DNA of 64,000 bases from Brachypterus glaber (Eukaryota; Arthropoda; Insecta; Coleoptera; Kateretidae): assembly GCA_958510825.1 (NCBI GenBank), contig OY294049.1:21321536-21385535 (forward strand), given 5' to 3'. Below, in pieces: positions 24,256-36,447 of the stretch. The translations under genes and the position numbers were made by a program. Numbering within the stretch: position 1 is the first letter of the stretch; the number at the start of each line of letters is the position of its first letter. The notes under the pieces are model-generated. The model made no database searches. It was not told the origin of the DNA and worked only from the letters and a program-made list of their open reading frames with translations.

Positions 24256-25031
24256 TGAAATACAAAATTGCCCAGATTTTTAAAATTTATATCTGATAAT
24301 GCCTCGTTAAAAAAGACAATACTATAAAGCTAGAAAGAACAAACAATAGGAAATTATCAAAAAATACAGAAAAACTAACGAATCCGTGAAAAACGAAAAT
24401 TACTGATAGACTTTTACTATTAGTTTAAAATACATAAGAAGATTTCCACCGGTCTATGTAATTTAATTTAGACTTTATGTCTCTCTTTCTTATAATAAAC
24501 TTATTTTAAAAAATTTAGAAAAGCTGATATTAATATATTATTTACTTCTTTAAATATATTCTGTAAGTGTTCATGTTATAATCATCTTCTTAGTTCTAAC
24601 TCTTCTTCCATTTAATTTTGTGAGATTTATATTTTATTTTTTTAATTAATTAAGATGGGTATTTTAGCGCACGTGTTGATAATTTCCAAGATAATTTCTT
24701 TTATTTTCCAGAAATAAATAATAAATTAAGTTTTATTATGAATGCTTGGGACATTTTATTTCCTGCAGAAATTCATATCTGAAAATTTTATTACTGCGGT
24801 AAGTTGCATTGGTCCATTGAAGACCTTCCTTTTATGAAATGTTGAAAATTTTATACATTTTTTAAATTGCACATGTTACACACGCTATTTCAACATATTT
24901 GAACTACAGGTACTGTATTAATTTGGATTCTTTTAGTGAACAATCATATTGGGGGCATCCTCCAATACACTGAAAAACAAAATCCTTAAACCAAATGAAT
25001 ATTCAGTCATTCGAATATGTCATTTAGGTAC
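24256..25031. other. Non-coding AT-rich interval
   Basis: No gene or clear repeat structure is seen. Confidence 0.4.
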
Positions 25032-26979
25032 TTAACCCGTAACCACAAAAGTGACATTTGAGTCGCACTGCCATAGACGTGACGTCTCTTAGATGGTTAC
25101 TTGCTTTTGTAAGAGAAAAATACTAAAAATATTTAATATTTTTTATTTTTCACGGTTTTATTGATCATTTGACTTTAATGTGTAATGAGTTTTACAGAAA
25201 AAAAGGTTATCTTGGCAGGAGATAATAAATTATCCTAGATTTATATTATCTTAAATCGAGGTAATAATCTTCTTTTAAGATCATGTATCCTCGGTTTAAG
25301 ATTAACTGTGACTTTGGTTTCCTTTAATTATTCTCTTGGTAGGAAAATCCTTGTGTCAACGATTTTTTTTCCTAAATGCATGACATTTAAAATAGTAACA
25401 GAGAATCAAGGGTTATTATCTTGACTCAAAGCCCCTGTTGTCTTACGGTAAAGAGTTTGCCGGCCTCACCCCACGTAGATATACAGTAGACTCGCCCGTT
25501 GTTATTGTTGTTTTTTTTTTTGCCGTCAGTTGTCTTTAACGGTGTATCATTGTTTTTATCTGCTTTAAAATGGACGAATTTGTATCTGTTACCCTCAAAC
25601 GATGGGGATTTTTAAATTTACTTAAAAAATTCACGGGTTGCTTTAAATATATATATATACTTATAAGCGCCATTTTGCAATGGCGTTGCAACAAGTTTTT
25701 CTTCAAAAACAAGTGATTTTCCTACGACCACCTATGAAACCAAATTTCACACGATTAACAGAGTAAGAAAGTGTCATATTTCATAGGCGTGCGAAATAGT
25801 ATTATACATGTGTGGGAAATTTTTTCAAAATTTACCATTCTATTAACCCTGGAACCTGACTGTGGGGTCTTTAACTTACACCAAGTCTTGGTTTAAGACA
25901 ATATGATCTTGAATCAAGAGAATCATAATCTTAAATCAAGATTATAATTCTCTTTATTCAAGATTGTATTATCTTAAACCAAGAGTTGGTGTAAGATAAT
26001 ACGATCTTGGATAAAGATAATATGATCTTGAATCAAGATAATTACATACTTGGTTTAAGATAATATGATCTTAAATAAATGGTTTAAGTTTCTCTAATTT
26101 CAGGAAATGTCCTTAAATCTAGGACCTCAAATGCCAAGATCACGGCGGACTTGATTCAAGACAGTCATGGCGTTGAACATATTGAAAGCCATGGCGACCT
26201 TGGTTCAATATCGTTTTGCTTTGATTCAAGATATCCTTTTTTTTCTGTGTATATGTATAAATCAACACAAACCAAATGCATAAATGGTTTTATTTAAAAA
26301 CGTACAAAAAGTAAAAAATAAAACATGTCTTACATAAAATATGAAAAATAAAAAAACAAAAAAATAAAAAAACATATGAAAAAAACTAATGAATATATCA
26401 TTACTTTCTCAAAATAATCACATGGGTGAAAAACTGCATTTTTTTTGTTTAATTTTTACATGTTTTTCTATTGCATTCTAAGCCTTTCTTAAGGCTAACT
26501 TTCCGTTCCACCTCCAAGTTGAATTTGTGTCAAAACTAAGCTTAAGCATTATCTTACATTATCTTACATCCGGACTTATGCGAGGGTTGTTGAATCTCTT
26601 TTCAGGAGTAATGAATTTTTATTTAGAAGGGTCAGGTAAACTGTTATTTTCTGTAATAAAAACCCATTATTATTATTAATAAATACAAATAATTAGATAG
26701 ATTTTTGCAGAAGGAAACTGCAAAAAATTGTCCAATTAAAAAATATATAAAGTTTAAAATACTAACGTAACTACAAAACTGAGGTCTTATGGACTTCAAA
26801 AATCGTATAAAAGATTGAGTTACGCACAAACTGACTGGCAATTGTGAGTCCTGTCTCTCTAGTGATAGTGTGAAAGGTCCTAAGACGCGCAAACCTCCAA
26901 GTGCACGTAGAACGGATATTCCAAAAAATCGACTTCAAGAGTACGTCTAAGAGGCCTCACGTCTATGATTACGGGTTAA
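25032..26979. mobile_element. TTAA-ended, piggyBac-like non-autonomous element (1.95 kb, with nested insertion)
   Basis: The ends are TTAACCCGTAA (25032) and TTACGGGTTAA (26979). The next bases are also mirrored (CATAGACGTGA and TCACGTCTATG), although the left end has about 25 extra bases before that block. TTAA plus CCC/GGG ends is the piggyBac hallmark. No transposase was recognised; the 82-codon minus frame at 26644-26892 is not piggyBac-like. An unrelated foldback occupies its middle. Confidence 0.6.
25194..26248. mobile_element. Nested 1.05 kb foldback element with arrays of ATCTTGAATCAAGAT-like motifs
   Basis: The ends ACAGAAAAAAAGGTTATCTTG and its near complement resemble those of 2641-2910. 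Interior 25880-26090 holds repeated short palindromes such as TCTTGAATCAAG, TCTTAAACCAAG and ATCTTAAATCAAG, in both orientations. No ORF is present. Confidence 0.6.
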
Positions 26980-27138
26980 ACGAATAATGCTTTTAATATT
27001 TGCCAAATGAGTGGATAATTAAAATTATTATAACTATTTCTTTGTAAAAGGTTTCTTACTATACTATTCACGGCAGGTAGCGCTAGAATAGTATTATAGG
27101 GTAGTTTAGAATTTAAACCGCCAAAAAACTTCCTAGAC

Positions 27139-27480
27139 AAAAAATTCACGACTTTTGTGGACACGATAACTCAAGAACAAATAATACGATCGGATTGAAG
27201 TTTTTAGGAAAAATTAAGTTCTATGAGGGAATATCCCTATTGTTTTGAAAGTAATTCCCCCAAACACAAAAAAGTTATGGGGGGTTAAACTTTTAAAAAA
27301 ATCGAAAAAAGCTGAAAGAAAATTCCGATTAACGTAACTTTTTTAGGAAAAATTACTTTTATTACAAGGATCGAGTGTACCAATTTTGAAAGTAATCCAA
27401 AAACAAAAAAGATATGGGGGGTTAAACTTTTTAAAACAAATAAAAAAACTATTATTCTTAATTTTTTCGTTTTTTGCAGT
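27139..27480 (+). repeat. Dispersed repeat family R, longest plus-strand copy
   Basis: It has GACACGATAACTCAAGAAC, a CGATCGG block and AAATTAAGTTCTATG. Two internal blocks ending GGGGGGTTAAACTTTT then follow (about 27279 and 27417). It aligns along its length with the minus-strand copy at 61820-62150. Confidence 0.65.
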
Positions 27481-27993
27481 TATAACTGGTCTTTCGTTCT
27501 CTCGGCCAGCCAGTCTGTCTATATTTTATATTTCGTTTTTCAAAATAAATTAAAATTATTCACTTTTTGCTTATCTTGTATTTAAAATATGTATTTATTT
27601 TTAAAATAATTTTGCAGGAATCAAATTGTAGTCTTTAACATCTTTATCTTTTACATTAATTTTCTGAAGTGTCTGAAATCATCACTGCTGATAAAAACAA
27701 CTAGTGCAGCAAAAACAAAACAACAAATTGCAGTTTCGTGTTTAGATACCGTTAAATATAAGGGCGTATCTTCACATTCAGGATGACAGGCACTTTAAAA
27801 AGTCATTTCTTATTTGCAGACATTTGAATTACAAATAAAGTTAAGTGCATTTAGATTTAAGTCGTGAAGATACGTAATGTTTCGCACTAGTGTTCGCAGT
27901 GGATAGAATATTTCATTTTCTTTCGATATACATAGTTTTTAACTTGAAAAAGCCCGTATGATTACTCCCCCTGCGGAGAATTATAGGTAGGTA

Positions 27994-28238
27994 AACTCCG
28001 CGCAGAATCTATCTGAGTTGATGTTTATTTGTTTTTGTTGTTTTTAAACCACTAATCATAGCTTCCTTGATCCAATTTGTTACTCAGATAGATAATGCGC
28101 CGAGTTTATAAATCTGCCCTCATTAGGAGAAACGCGGCAAATCCAGATAACAAATACAGTTGCTTTTTACATAAGCGGTCACAGAAATATCGACTGTATT
28201 GCTATCTGGATTTGCCGCGTTCCTCTTAAGGAGGGTAG
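27994..28238. mobile_element. Two adjacent foldbacks
   Basis: The first is 27994-28107, with ends AAACTCCGCGCAGAATCTAT and its near complement. The second is 28114-28238, with arms around GCGGCAAATCCAGATA. Each is a stem-loop without coding capacity. Confidence 0.6.
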
Positions 28239-28289
28239 AAATGTAAAGAATCCTTAAAAAAATGCAATCCCAATGATTTTTGCTTTTTT

Positions 28290-28717
28290 TAAGGTAATTT
28301 TTTTCGGCATAAAACGCTATTTTTTTTAACGGTTGCCTACAGTGTTACACTATAGACATTTTTTATGCATTTTTACTCATGGAATCTATATTTTTTACTC
28401 AAAATAAAAAAAATACACAAAGAAGTATACAAAAATGTGTTAAGCTTCATACATTTTGTCTGTCTAGGCACGCCACTGGATACAAATAAAATAATTTAAC
28501 ATAAACCAATTGCCCTTATTAATACTAGTACACATGCAAAACCTCGTCGCTCTATCTCAAAGGGTACCAAAGTTATTAATTAAAAACCCTATTTTTAGTT
28601 CAAATTTAAAGCGTCGTAACTCTCTTAGGGTTCGTTTCGGGACCTATGCTGTTTTTTCATGTTTTGTGATGTAGAATCATCCCCTTTAATATATGCCATA
28701 AGACTGCAAACACCGTG
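28290..28717. mobile_element. MITE copy inverted relative to the 22.4 kb copy, truncated left
   Basis: The right end is GACTGCAAACACCGTG then TA. The interior follows the 22.4 kb element in reverse, through the AGGGTACC, TCTGTCTAGGCA and CTCTTAGGGTTCG blocks. The left end is not sharply defined. Confidence 0.6.
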
Positions 28718-28987
28718 TATATCAAACATATATATCAAATAATAAATTATTATGAATAATATTGATATTATTATTAGTTGTTTATTAGAGTATCCAAACC
28801 AGTTTTAAATACAAAAGGGAAACCATAAAAAAGTTTGATACAGCTTTAACTTTATGAAGTTAACCAAAGATAGTTTTAATTAAAATTTAGTCCAGTGAAT
28901 ATAGGTATACCAACCTCTCAGAAATTAACTATCTAACTAATCCCCGGTTGTATTTTATCCTTTTGCATGCAAATATATGATTTAAAC

Positions 28988-29143
28988 CCTTCCGCTCCAT
29001 TGTATCCACGTATCGATATTTTTAGGTAAGTATAGCAAAATATACCACAATAACCACAGTTGGATATTCGTATACAGGATTTTTCATACAAAATTTAATG
29101 GTATAGGGGCCTATACCTCGAAAACCCGGCTGGAGCGGAAGGG
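28988..29143. mobile_element. 156-bp MITE with CCCTTCCGCTCCA ends
   Basis: CCCTTCCGCTCCA (28988) and TGGAGCGGAAGGG (ending 29143) are perfect inverted repeats. The target duplication is unclear. Confidence 0.65.
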
Positions 29144-29177
29144 GCTAATTAAATGCTATAAATAACTTCAATTTAAA

Positions 29178-30956
29178 AAACTAAATTAAATTGTTTGATA
29201 ATTACAAATTTAAAAAATCTATATAAAACATTTTACTATTCCTTAAAACGACTTTTGTTTGATTAACGCAGTCGTCCCTCCGAAGTGACTGATCGATTTC
29301 GTGCTTTTTAGCACTCTTCAAAGCCACATATAGGTAGTAGGGACAACTACGAAAATCAAATCCTTTCCATATATCTCTATATAGAGTTTAAAAATCGTTG
29401 TAAGGAAAAGCAAAAACAGCTAGCGACATCTACTGCTAAAAGCAGAGACTGGATAAACCTATCGATAGTCCAAAAACTCTGTATAGAGATATATGGAAAG
29501 GATTTGATTTTCGTAGTTGTCCCTACTACCGATATGTGGCTCTGAAGAGTGCTAAAAAGCACGAAATCGATCAGTCACTTCGGAGGGACGACTGCGTTAA
29601 TCAAACAAAAGTCGTTTTAAGGAATAGTTAAATGTTTTATATAGATTTTTTAAATTTGTAAATATCAAACAATTTAATTTAGTTTATTAATTCAGATACT
29701 ACTGTAAAAGGTGACCTCCTAGCGTTTAGGATTCAATTGGCGGCAATGTCCACCGTGGCATTGATTAATCTGCCCCCTATCGACAGCGTGCAATAGGTTC
29801 TTGAAACCAATAACTGCTTCCTTTTTTGGACTATCGATAGGTTTATCCAGTCTCTGCTTTTAGCAGTAGATGTCGCTAGCTGTTTTTGCTTTTCCTTACA
29901 ACGATTTTTAAACTCTATATAGAGATATATGGAAAGGATTTGATTTTCGTAGTTGTCCCTACTACCGATATGTGGCTCTGACGAGTGCTAAAAAGCACGA
30001 AATCGATCAGTCACTTCGGAGGGACGACTGCGTTAATCAAACAAAAGTCGTTTTAAGGAATAGTAAAATGTTTTATATAGATTTTTTAAATTTGTAAATA
30101 TCAAACAATTTAATTTGGTTTATTAATTCAGATACCACTGTAAAAGGTGACCTCCTAGCGTTTAGGATTCAATTGGCGGCAATGTCCACCGTGGCATTGA
30201 TTAATCTGCCCCCTATCGACAGCGTGCAATAGGTTCTTGAAACCAATAACTGCTTCCTTTTTTGGACTATCGATAGGTTTATCCAGTCTCTGCTTTTAGC
30301 AGTAGATGTCGCTAGCTGTTTTTGCTTTTCCTTACAACGATTTTTAAACTCTATATAGATATATATGGAAAGGATTTGATTTTCGTAGTTGTCCCTACTA
30401 CCGATATGTGGCTCTGAAGAGTGCTAAAAAGCACGAAATCGATCAGTCACTTCGGAGGGACGACTGCGTTAATCAAACAAAAGTCGTTTTAAGGAATAGT
30501 AAAATGTTTTATATAGATTTTTTAAATTTGTAAATATCAAACAATTTAATTTAGTTTATTAATTCAGATACCACTGTAAAAGGTGACCTCCTAGCGTTTA
30601 GGATTCAATTGGCGGCAATTTCCACCGTGGCATTGATTAATCTACCCCCTATCGACAGCGTGCAATAGGTTCTTGAAACCAATAACTGCTTCCTTTTTTG
30701 GACTATCGATAGGTTTATCCAGTCTCTGCTTTTAGCAGTAGATGTCGCTAGCTGTTTTTGCTTTTCCTTACAACGATTTTTAAACTCTATATAGAGATAT
30801 ATGGAAAGGATTTGATTTTCGTAGTTGTCCCTACTACCGATATGTGGCTCTGAAGAGTGCTAAAAAGCACGAAATCGATCAGTCACTTCGGAGGAACGAC
30901 TGCGTTAATCAAACAAAAGTCGTTTTAAGGAATAGTAAAATGTTTTATATAACTTC
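29178..30956. repeat. 436-bp tandem array with an inverted leading partial copy
   Basis: Forward units are phased at 29495, 29931, 30367 and 30803, exactly 436 bp apart. They carry CACGAAATCGATCAGTCACT, TCGGAGGGACGACTGCG and CTATCGATAGG. The stretch 29178-29477 is the same sequence reversed, making a head-to-head junction near 29478. A fragment recurs at 51654-51743. A satellite-like or transposon-internal origin is possible. Confidence 0.9.
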
Positions 30957-31574
30957 AATTTAGTTACAATCAAGAGCCAACTGACCTCTATTTTTAGATA
31001 TAAATTTTAGTTATATTACACAGCAAAACAAAATCACAGACATTTCCCCAGTTTTCTTAATGGAGTACGCCATAACTATATTGATGAGCAATTCTATCGG
31101 TTTGGACAAGTCGGTTGCAAAGTGCATTTAGACTCTAAATTTTAGAGCTAACTGATATTTATCATGCCTTCGTGTACTTTTTAAGTCTTAACTTAACCTT
31201 AAATATAAAACTTTAATATATCGTACTATAGAATCTAAAATTTATGAAAATTTTAATATAAAGTGTCTCTTCACTGAAAACTTTTCAGCAATCTTAGTCA
31301 AAAATGATATCGACTCTGCTGAATTGGGCGCCCAGATACGTGGTTCCTCGTTCAGTTCAACCAAAAGTCGTACTGGTTTTTATCCTAAAATTTACGTTAG
31401 TGTGTAAGACTTACACTAAGAGTTGCCACAGAGGTCTCATCAGATATAACGGAACTTTGACATTTTCTAATTCTTAATTATGTTCCAAAGAATTAGCATT
31501 AATCAAGTATAAAAGTATTTTTGTTTGTAAAAGTCTATTAGTAGGAAGCATACCTTCAATTATGAAAATATATA
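30957..31574. other. Non-coding interval
   Basis: No gene or clear repeat is seen. Confidence 0.4.
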
Positions 31575-32212
31575 CAGGGTGTAACAGAGTCGCATGTAGA
31601 TATTTTAAGGAATGATTCTACATTAAAAAATATTATAAAGGTTGGTCCGGAAATGAGTCCTAAGGGAGCTACGGCTCTTCGAAGATGACATATAGAATAG
31701 TAAACAAAAAAAAAGCATCAATAAAATTTTAATGCTACAGGGTGATTATTCATTTAAAACTAAGCAAAAAAGTATTCTTCACCAAAACACCTAAATTTAA
31801 TATTAAAGGAGTAATGGCCTTTTTAAAAAGTAACGTTTTTGGTGGTACAAAATGTTACTTCCTCCTAATTGCATTTTTTTATAACTGTTATAATATATGA
31901 CATTTGCATGTATTTTTACTGAAGGAATCTATATGTTTTACAAAGAATACAAAAAACATACACATAAAAAAGTTTGGGGCAAAAATGTGTTAAGCCTCAC
32001 ATATTTTGTCCGTCTAGGCACGCCTCTGGATAAATTAAAAAAAAATTAATTAACACAAACTTATTGTAAAAACCTTATTATTATTACAATTTTAAAGGGC
32101 CGTAGCTCCCTCGGGGCTCATTTCCGGACCAACCTTTATAGGAACTTTTTTTCATATTTTTTAATGTAGAATCATTCCTTAAAATATCTACATGCGACTC
32201 TGTTACACCCTG
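31575..32212. mobile_element. 638-bp TA-target MITE (CAGGGTGTAACAGAGTCGCA ends)
   Basis: Perfect inverted ends are flanked by TA at 31573-31574 and 32213-32214. Shared blocks GAATGATTCTACATTAAAAA and GGTCCGGAAATGAG occur in inverse at both ends. A second internal end (CAGGGTGATTATTCATTT near 31737) suggests a composite of the 22.4 kb family. Confidence 0.75.
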
Positions 32213-32669
32213 TATATGTATATATACATATATACATATATGTATAAAAATCTAATCCAGACTACTTAAGTGCACTTAAGTGCACTTGTTTATTGCTATT
32301 TTATGTTCTAGTAGTATTGTTACATTTTATTTATTTTTAACGGCATGGTGTAAAAGAATATAAGATATAGAAAAACAATATATTGGGAGATTTTAATTAA
32401 ATCTTCCGCTTTTAATAACTTCTAAAAGTCCGGTAATATTTTCTCGAAACAACACTTTTAATTGAAACAGTAAAACTTTATGTTCAATTTTAGCAATTTT
32501 TATGATATTTTTATTACATTATGAAATATGACTGGTTTATTAATAAAATTAATAATAAATATATTAAACTGTAAATTTTAGTTGTAGAATACTAAAAATC
32601 AAGCATTATTTTTTTTTCATATTTTAGAATCTAATACTTTCAAAAAAATAAACGCAAGACCATCTTACC

Positions 32670-32795
32670 TAAGTGCCTATTCACAAGCTCGCGTAAGAAC
32701 ATAAGCTTGATCTGCCGCCATGTATCTTGTAAGCCAATCACGGCATCGCATTCTTATGTTTTATGTTCTTATGCAAGCTTCTGAATATGCCTTTA
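32670..32795. mobile_element. Short palindromic MITE, family P, copy 2
   Basis: It keeps GCCAATCACGGCATCGCATT and both GAACATAA/TTATGTTC arms, with about 20 bp missing from the left arm compared with the 2401 copy. Confidence 0.7.
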
Positions 32796-32892
32796 GGTGT
32801 ACTTGAAATTTTGACTGTGGGCTAAAGTGAGGTATATTATTTAAGAAAAAAAAAAGATAATCTATCTGTCCTTAAAATTAAATGGGCTTGAA

Positions 32893-32939
32893 ACAGTGAA
32901 TAGTACCATTTCATTCTTTTTTGAAATCATCAGCACTGT
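32893..32939 (-). ncRNA. Hammerhead ribozyme motif, copy A (complete core)
   Basis: Read on the minus strand, the 47-nt motif has stem I ACAGUG/CACUGU (6 bp, perfect), CUGAUGA, and stem II UUC/GAA across a U-U mismatch. GAAA follows, then stem III UGG/CUA with a UA loop, and UU at the cleavage position. Copies B and C differ in stem II by paired changes. Downstream on the same strand the family continues with a CCATTT, GATTTTAA, ACAGATAGAT-like tail. Confidence 0.65.
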
Positions 32940-32978
32940 GTATCCTTCACTGATAGAAATGTTGTTGTAATATAGGAG

Positions 32979-33761
32979 CACTGATAAAAAGGATTTATTT
33001 GGATATGGCCAATTAAATTATCTGGTCGTGAGCAAAAAATTTCATTTGAGTCAAATAAATATTTAGTTCATGTAAACAAATATTTTACCTTCAAAATGAT
33101 TTATTAATGAAAACGAAAAAGTTTATTTGACAGAAATAAAATTTATTTGTCACAACCAAATGATTGGCCATTTCTGTTTTACCTATGAAAATAAAGGCAT
33201 TATTTATTTATGGTAAATGAAAAATAAGGTCCTTTTCTCCCAAATGTTTTTTATTAAGCTACCCGGGTTTCGTTAGTCTAGGCTAACATCATTCAGGCTT
33301 CTGCTTTACTACAATAAAAATAACAATTATTAGATACTATACTTGAAAATAATGTAATTTTTTTTTAAAAATTGTAACCCATGGTTATGATTTTTAAGTT
33401 AGAATTGTACTAAAAATTTTTGTCGATAAATATAAAATATAAAAATATATGAAAATACTTACACAGATACTGTGACTGTGCACATTCCTTTCAAATATAT
33501 ACGTAAATAACATAAAAACATAAAAATAATAATAAATACTAGGACTTTTTACAATGCGATGTTCCCGAATATGGTTTGTTGATTCAGCATTTTGGTGCTT
33601 TCTTTGTTTCAGCTTGTGGATTTCCATTATTTCCATGTTGACGAGTTTTTGGCCTTTGTTCTGCACATGTAGAAGGCCAAAAACTCGTCAACATGGAAAT
33701 AATGGAAATCCACAAGCTGAAACAAAGAAAGAGCACCAAAATGCTGAATCAACAAACCATA

Positions 33762-33792
<31 letters not shown>

Positions 33793-34406
33793 AAGAAGAA
33801 GAAGAAGAAGAAGAAGAAGAAGACGAAGAAGAAGAAGAAGAAGAAGAAGAAGAAGAAGAAGAAGAAGAAGAAGAAGAAGCAGAAGAAGAAGAAGAAGAAG
33901 AAGAAGATTAAAATTGTTTGACATTTCCGCTAGATTTTCTATCACGTTTTTAAGATTTTAAATGTCCTAGTATTTATTATTATTTTTATGTTTTTATGTT
34001 ATTTACGTGTTTATTTGAAAGGAATGTGCACAGTCACAGTATCTATGTAAGTCTTTTCATACATTTTTATATTTTATATTTATCGACAAAAATTTTTAGT
34101 ACAATTCTAACCTAAAAATCATAACCATGGGTTACAATTTTTAAAAAAAATTTACATTATTTTCAAGTATAGTATCTAATAATTGTTATTTTTATTGTAG
34201 TAAAGCAAAAGCCTGAATGATGTTAACCTAGACTAACGAAACCCGGGTAGCTTAATAAAAAACACTTGGGAGAAAAGGACCTTATTTTTCATTTACCATA
34301 ACTATCACTCCCACATGATGGAATTCACCCAAATAATCATTATTTATTTATTTATTTTATATCCAACCAAATATTTTATTGACACAAATAAACTGTTTTA
34401 TCAGTG
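32979..34406. mobile_element. 1.43 kb element with CACTGATAAAA ends containing a giant foldback and (AAG)n
   Basis: The ends are CACTGATAAAA (32979) and TTTTATCAGTG (34406), and a 204-bp relative lies at 35484-35687. Inside, arms of about 440 bp (33215-33657 and 33673-34290) are inverted and highly similar. The right arm also carries the (AAG)n block. No protein is credible; the long Arg or Leu frames are the microsatellite. Confidence 0.7.
33763..33907. repeat. (AAG)n microsatellite, 145 bp
   Basis: It has about 48 triplets with two single-base interruptions, and lies only in the right arm of the foldback. Confidence 0.95.
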
Positions 34407-34599
34407 TGCTAACCATATTTTGTAATATTTTATAACACAAATATGTTATACGTTACAACAACCAGTTGTAGAATTAAGAGGTTCATAAAATTGTAATAAA
34501 TACAACAACAAATAATATAATGTAATATATTACTATACTATAATATAATTTGTGGATGGCGCATATATAACGCTATGTCGTTTTATTAATAACGCTATA

Positions 34600-34960
34600 C
34601 TTCTATCAGTGTTTATATTGTTAATATTTAAATAAAACGTTGGGTAGATATAAAAGCATAGTTCCATCTATTGATGTGGTCACTATTATATTAAACCGTG
34701 AATAATACTATTTCATGCTTTTTGGGAATTATCAACACTGTGTATCCTTTATATTAATATTTAAATAAAACGTTAGATAGGTATAAGAGCATGGTGCCCT
34801 CTATTGATGTGGTCACTATTATCTGTTCACTTGTTTCCAAAAGACAAATCGCCCCAGGGTGTACAGTAACGTGCATTCAAAATGCCACGGACCTAAACCA
34901 TTATATGAAAATTTTGCCGGTTAAATGGGTTATGAGGTTATGCATAAAAACAGGTATTTA
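34600..34960 (-). mobile_element. Retrozyme-like element, partial head-to-tail repeat
   Basis: Two copies of a segment with TAATATTTAAATAAAACGTT and ATCTATTGATGTGGTCACT-type sequence lie either side of hammerhead copy D, about 120 bp apart. The block 34800-34930 (including GTGCATTCAAAATGCCACGG) recurs inverted at 37441-37600. Tandem copies separated by hammerheads are what circular-RNA-derived retrozymes produce; this is an inference. Confidence 0.5.
34695..34741 (-). ncRNA. Hammerhead ribozyme motif, copy D (decayed core)
   Basis: It has the same length and layout as copy A, but the core reads UUGAUAA instead of CUGAUGA, and stems II and III carry further changes. GAAA and UU remain. It is probably inactive. 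Flanking family sequence is repeated in tandem on both sides (34640-34690 and 34760-34810). Confidence 0.6.
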
Positions 34961-35483
34961 TAAGTTATGGACGAAATTTGCAGTTGACACTGTTTGTTTT
35001 TAAGTAGAAGAAGACATAAACGTATCAACAACAATAAAACAATAAAAATCCGCTGTCATACTTTATTTTGGTGACGATAATAAAGATTTGCCGTTTTCAA
35101 AATATTTATGTCTCTGTATGAAAAAAGTATTAAGTACCTACTAAATTAAGTTAGATAATATGAAACAAGAATAAATAATATTTATGAGGCCTTTGATAAA
35201 CGAATCGAAATGGAATAAATTTGCCAGTATCATTTTGATAATTAGCACCTATTAATAATTGACAATGAAATTAATTAAATTGTTAATTAAGCCGAAATTT
35301 TGTTACATTTGTAGGGAAACTAAACTCGATATTTGTAATTAAAATGTATTGAAATTTATATAAATGACGATTATTGGCTACTGAATCGACGAAAACACAG
35401 TAGAGAAAATTTCCTAAGAAAAGGTAGATTTGATTCAAAAACATTTGAGCCCTTTGCGCGTGACACAAGCTTGGGTTTACATA

Positions 35484-35687
35484 TACTGATTAAAAAATAA
35501 TTTAGATTTATTTTGATATGGCCAATTGAATTATTTGGTTGTGAGTAATATGTTTTGTTTGACTCAAATAGATATTTAGTTAATGTAAATAAATATTTTA
35601 ATACCAAAATCATTTATTAATCGAAACAAAGTATTGGCCATATCCAAACAAATATTTTGTACACACAAATAAACTGTTTTATCAGCG
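35484..35687. mobile_element. 204-bp MITE, small relative of the CACTGATAAAA element
   Basis: Inverted ends with ACTGATTAAA and TTTTATCAGCGT flank internal arms (GATATGGCCAATTGAA and TTGGCCATATC). These are shared with the outer parts of 32979-34406. Confidence 0.65.
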
Positions 35688-36084
35688 TACGATTTATGTA
35701 AGAAATTGCAGGTGCAACTTTTTTTTATTTTAGTCTCCGGAATTTGTTTTATTGATTAATTTGTGTTTAAAAAGTTTGTAACTATGTTTTTACCAAATTG
35801 TATTGGTTACAAATATTTTGTCGTGATATAATTGTAATTGTAATTGTAATAGTTTATTGTTGTTCTTATTAAATTATTATTAATATTATTTATAATAATT
35901 CATATTGATTTATAACAAAAAATCTAATGTTTATAAGATGCATAAAACAACTAGTTACAATAATACACATTTTTCAAAAAAAAATACTTGTTAAAATGAT
36001 AAATAATATCAAAAACAAAAATGTTATGCCACTAGCGAGGAGTATGCTACAGTATACTTCTATAGAATACGTATCATTATAATA

Positions 36085-36401
36085 CAGGTTGATTTAAAAT
36101 TGGTGAATCAAACGAAAATGGTAGATTCCCCATGCGAAAAGAAGACAAAAAGTTGCTATAAAAGTTGGCCTGGAAATGAGCCCTAAGGAAGCTACAGCCC
36201 TCTTAAGGGTATATGTAAAAAGTAGTTTTTATTTAATATCTCGGAAACCCCATAGCCACGATTTTTTGCACATGTAACCTTAGGAGGTTCCTAGCTCTCT
36301 TAGGGCTCATTTCTGGACCAACCTTTATAGCAATTTTTTGTCTTAATTTCGCATGGGGAATCTACTATTTTTGTTTGACTCACCAATTCTTAATCCCCCT
36401 G
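36085..36401. mobile_element. 317-bp TA-target MITE (CAGGTTGATT / AATCCCCCTG ends)
   Basis: TA flanks both ends. Arms share GGTAGATTCCCCATGCG and AGTTGGCCTGGAAATGAGCC, the latter related to the 31575 family. Confidence 0.75.
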
Positions 36402-36447
36402 TATAATTATTATATTATTATATCTTCACGGGGTCTTCACCTATATA

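Noticed and set aside
26644..26892. 82-codon minus frame inside the piggyBac-like element
   Set aside because: It lacks the acidic motifs or Cys-rich tail of piggyBac transposase.
33554..33961. 135-codon Arg-rich frame, and Leu-rich frame on the other strand
   Set aside because: Both are produced by the (AAG)n microsatellite inside a foldback.
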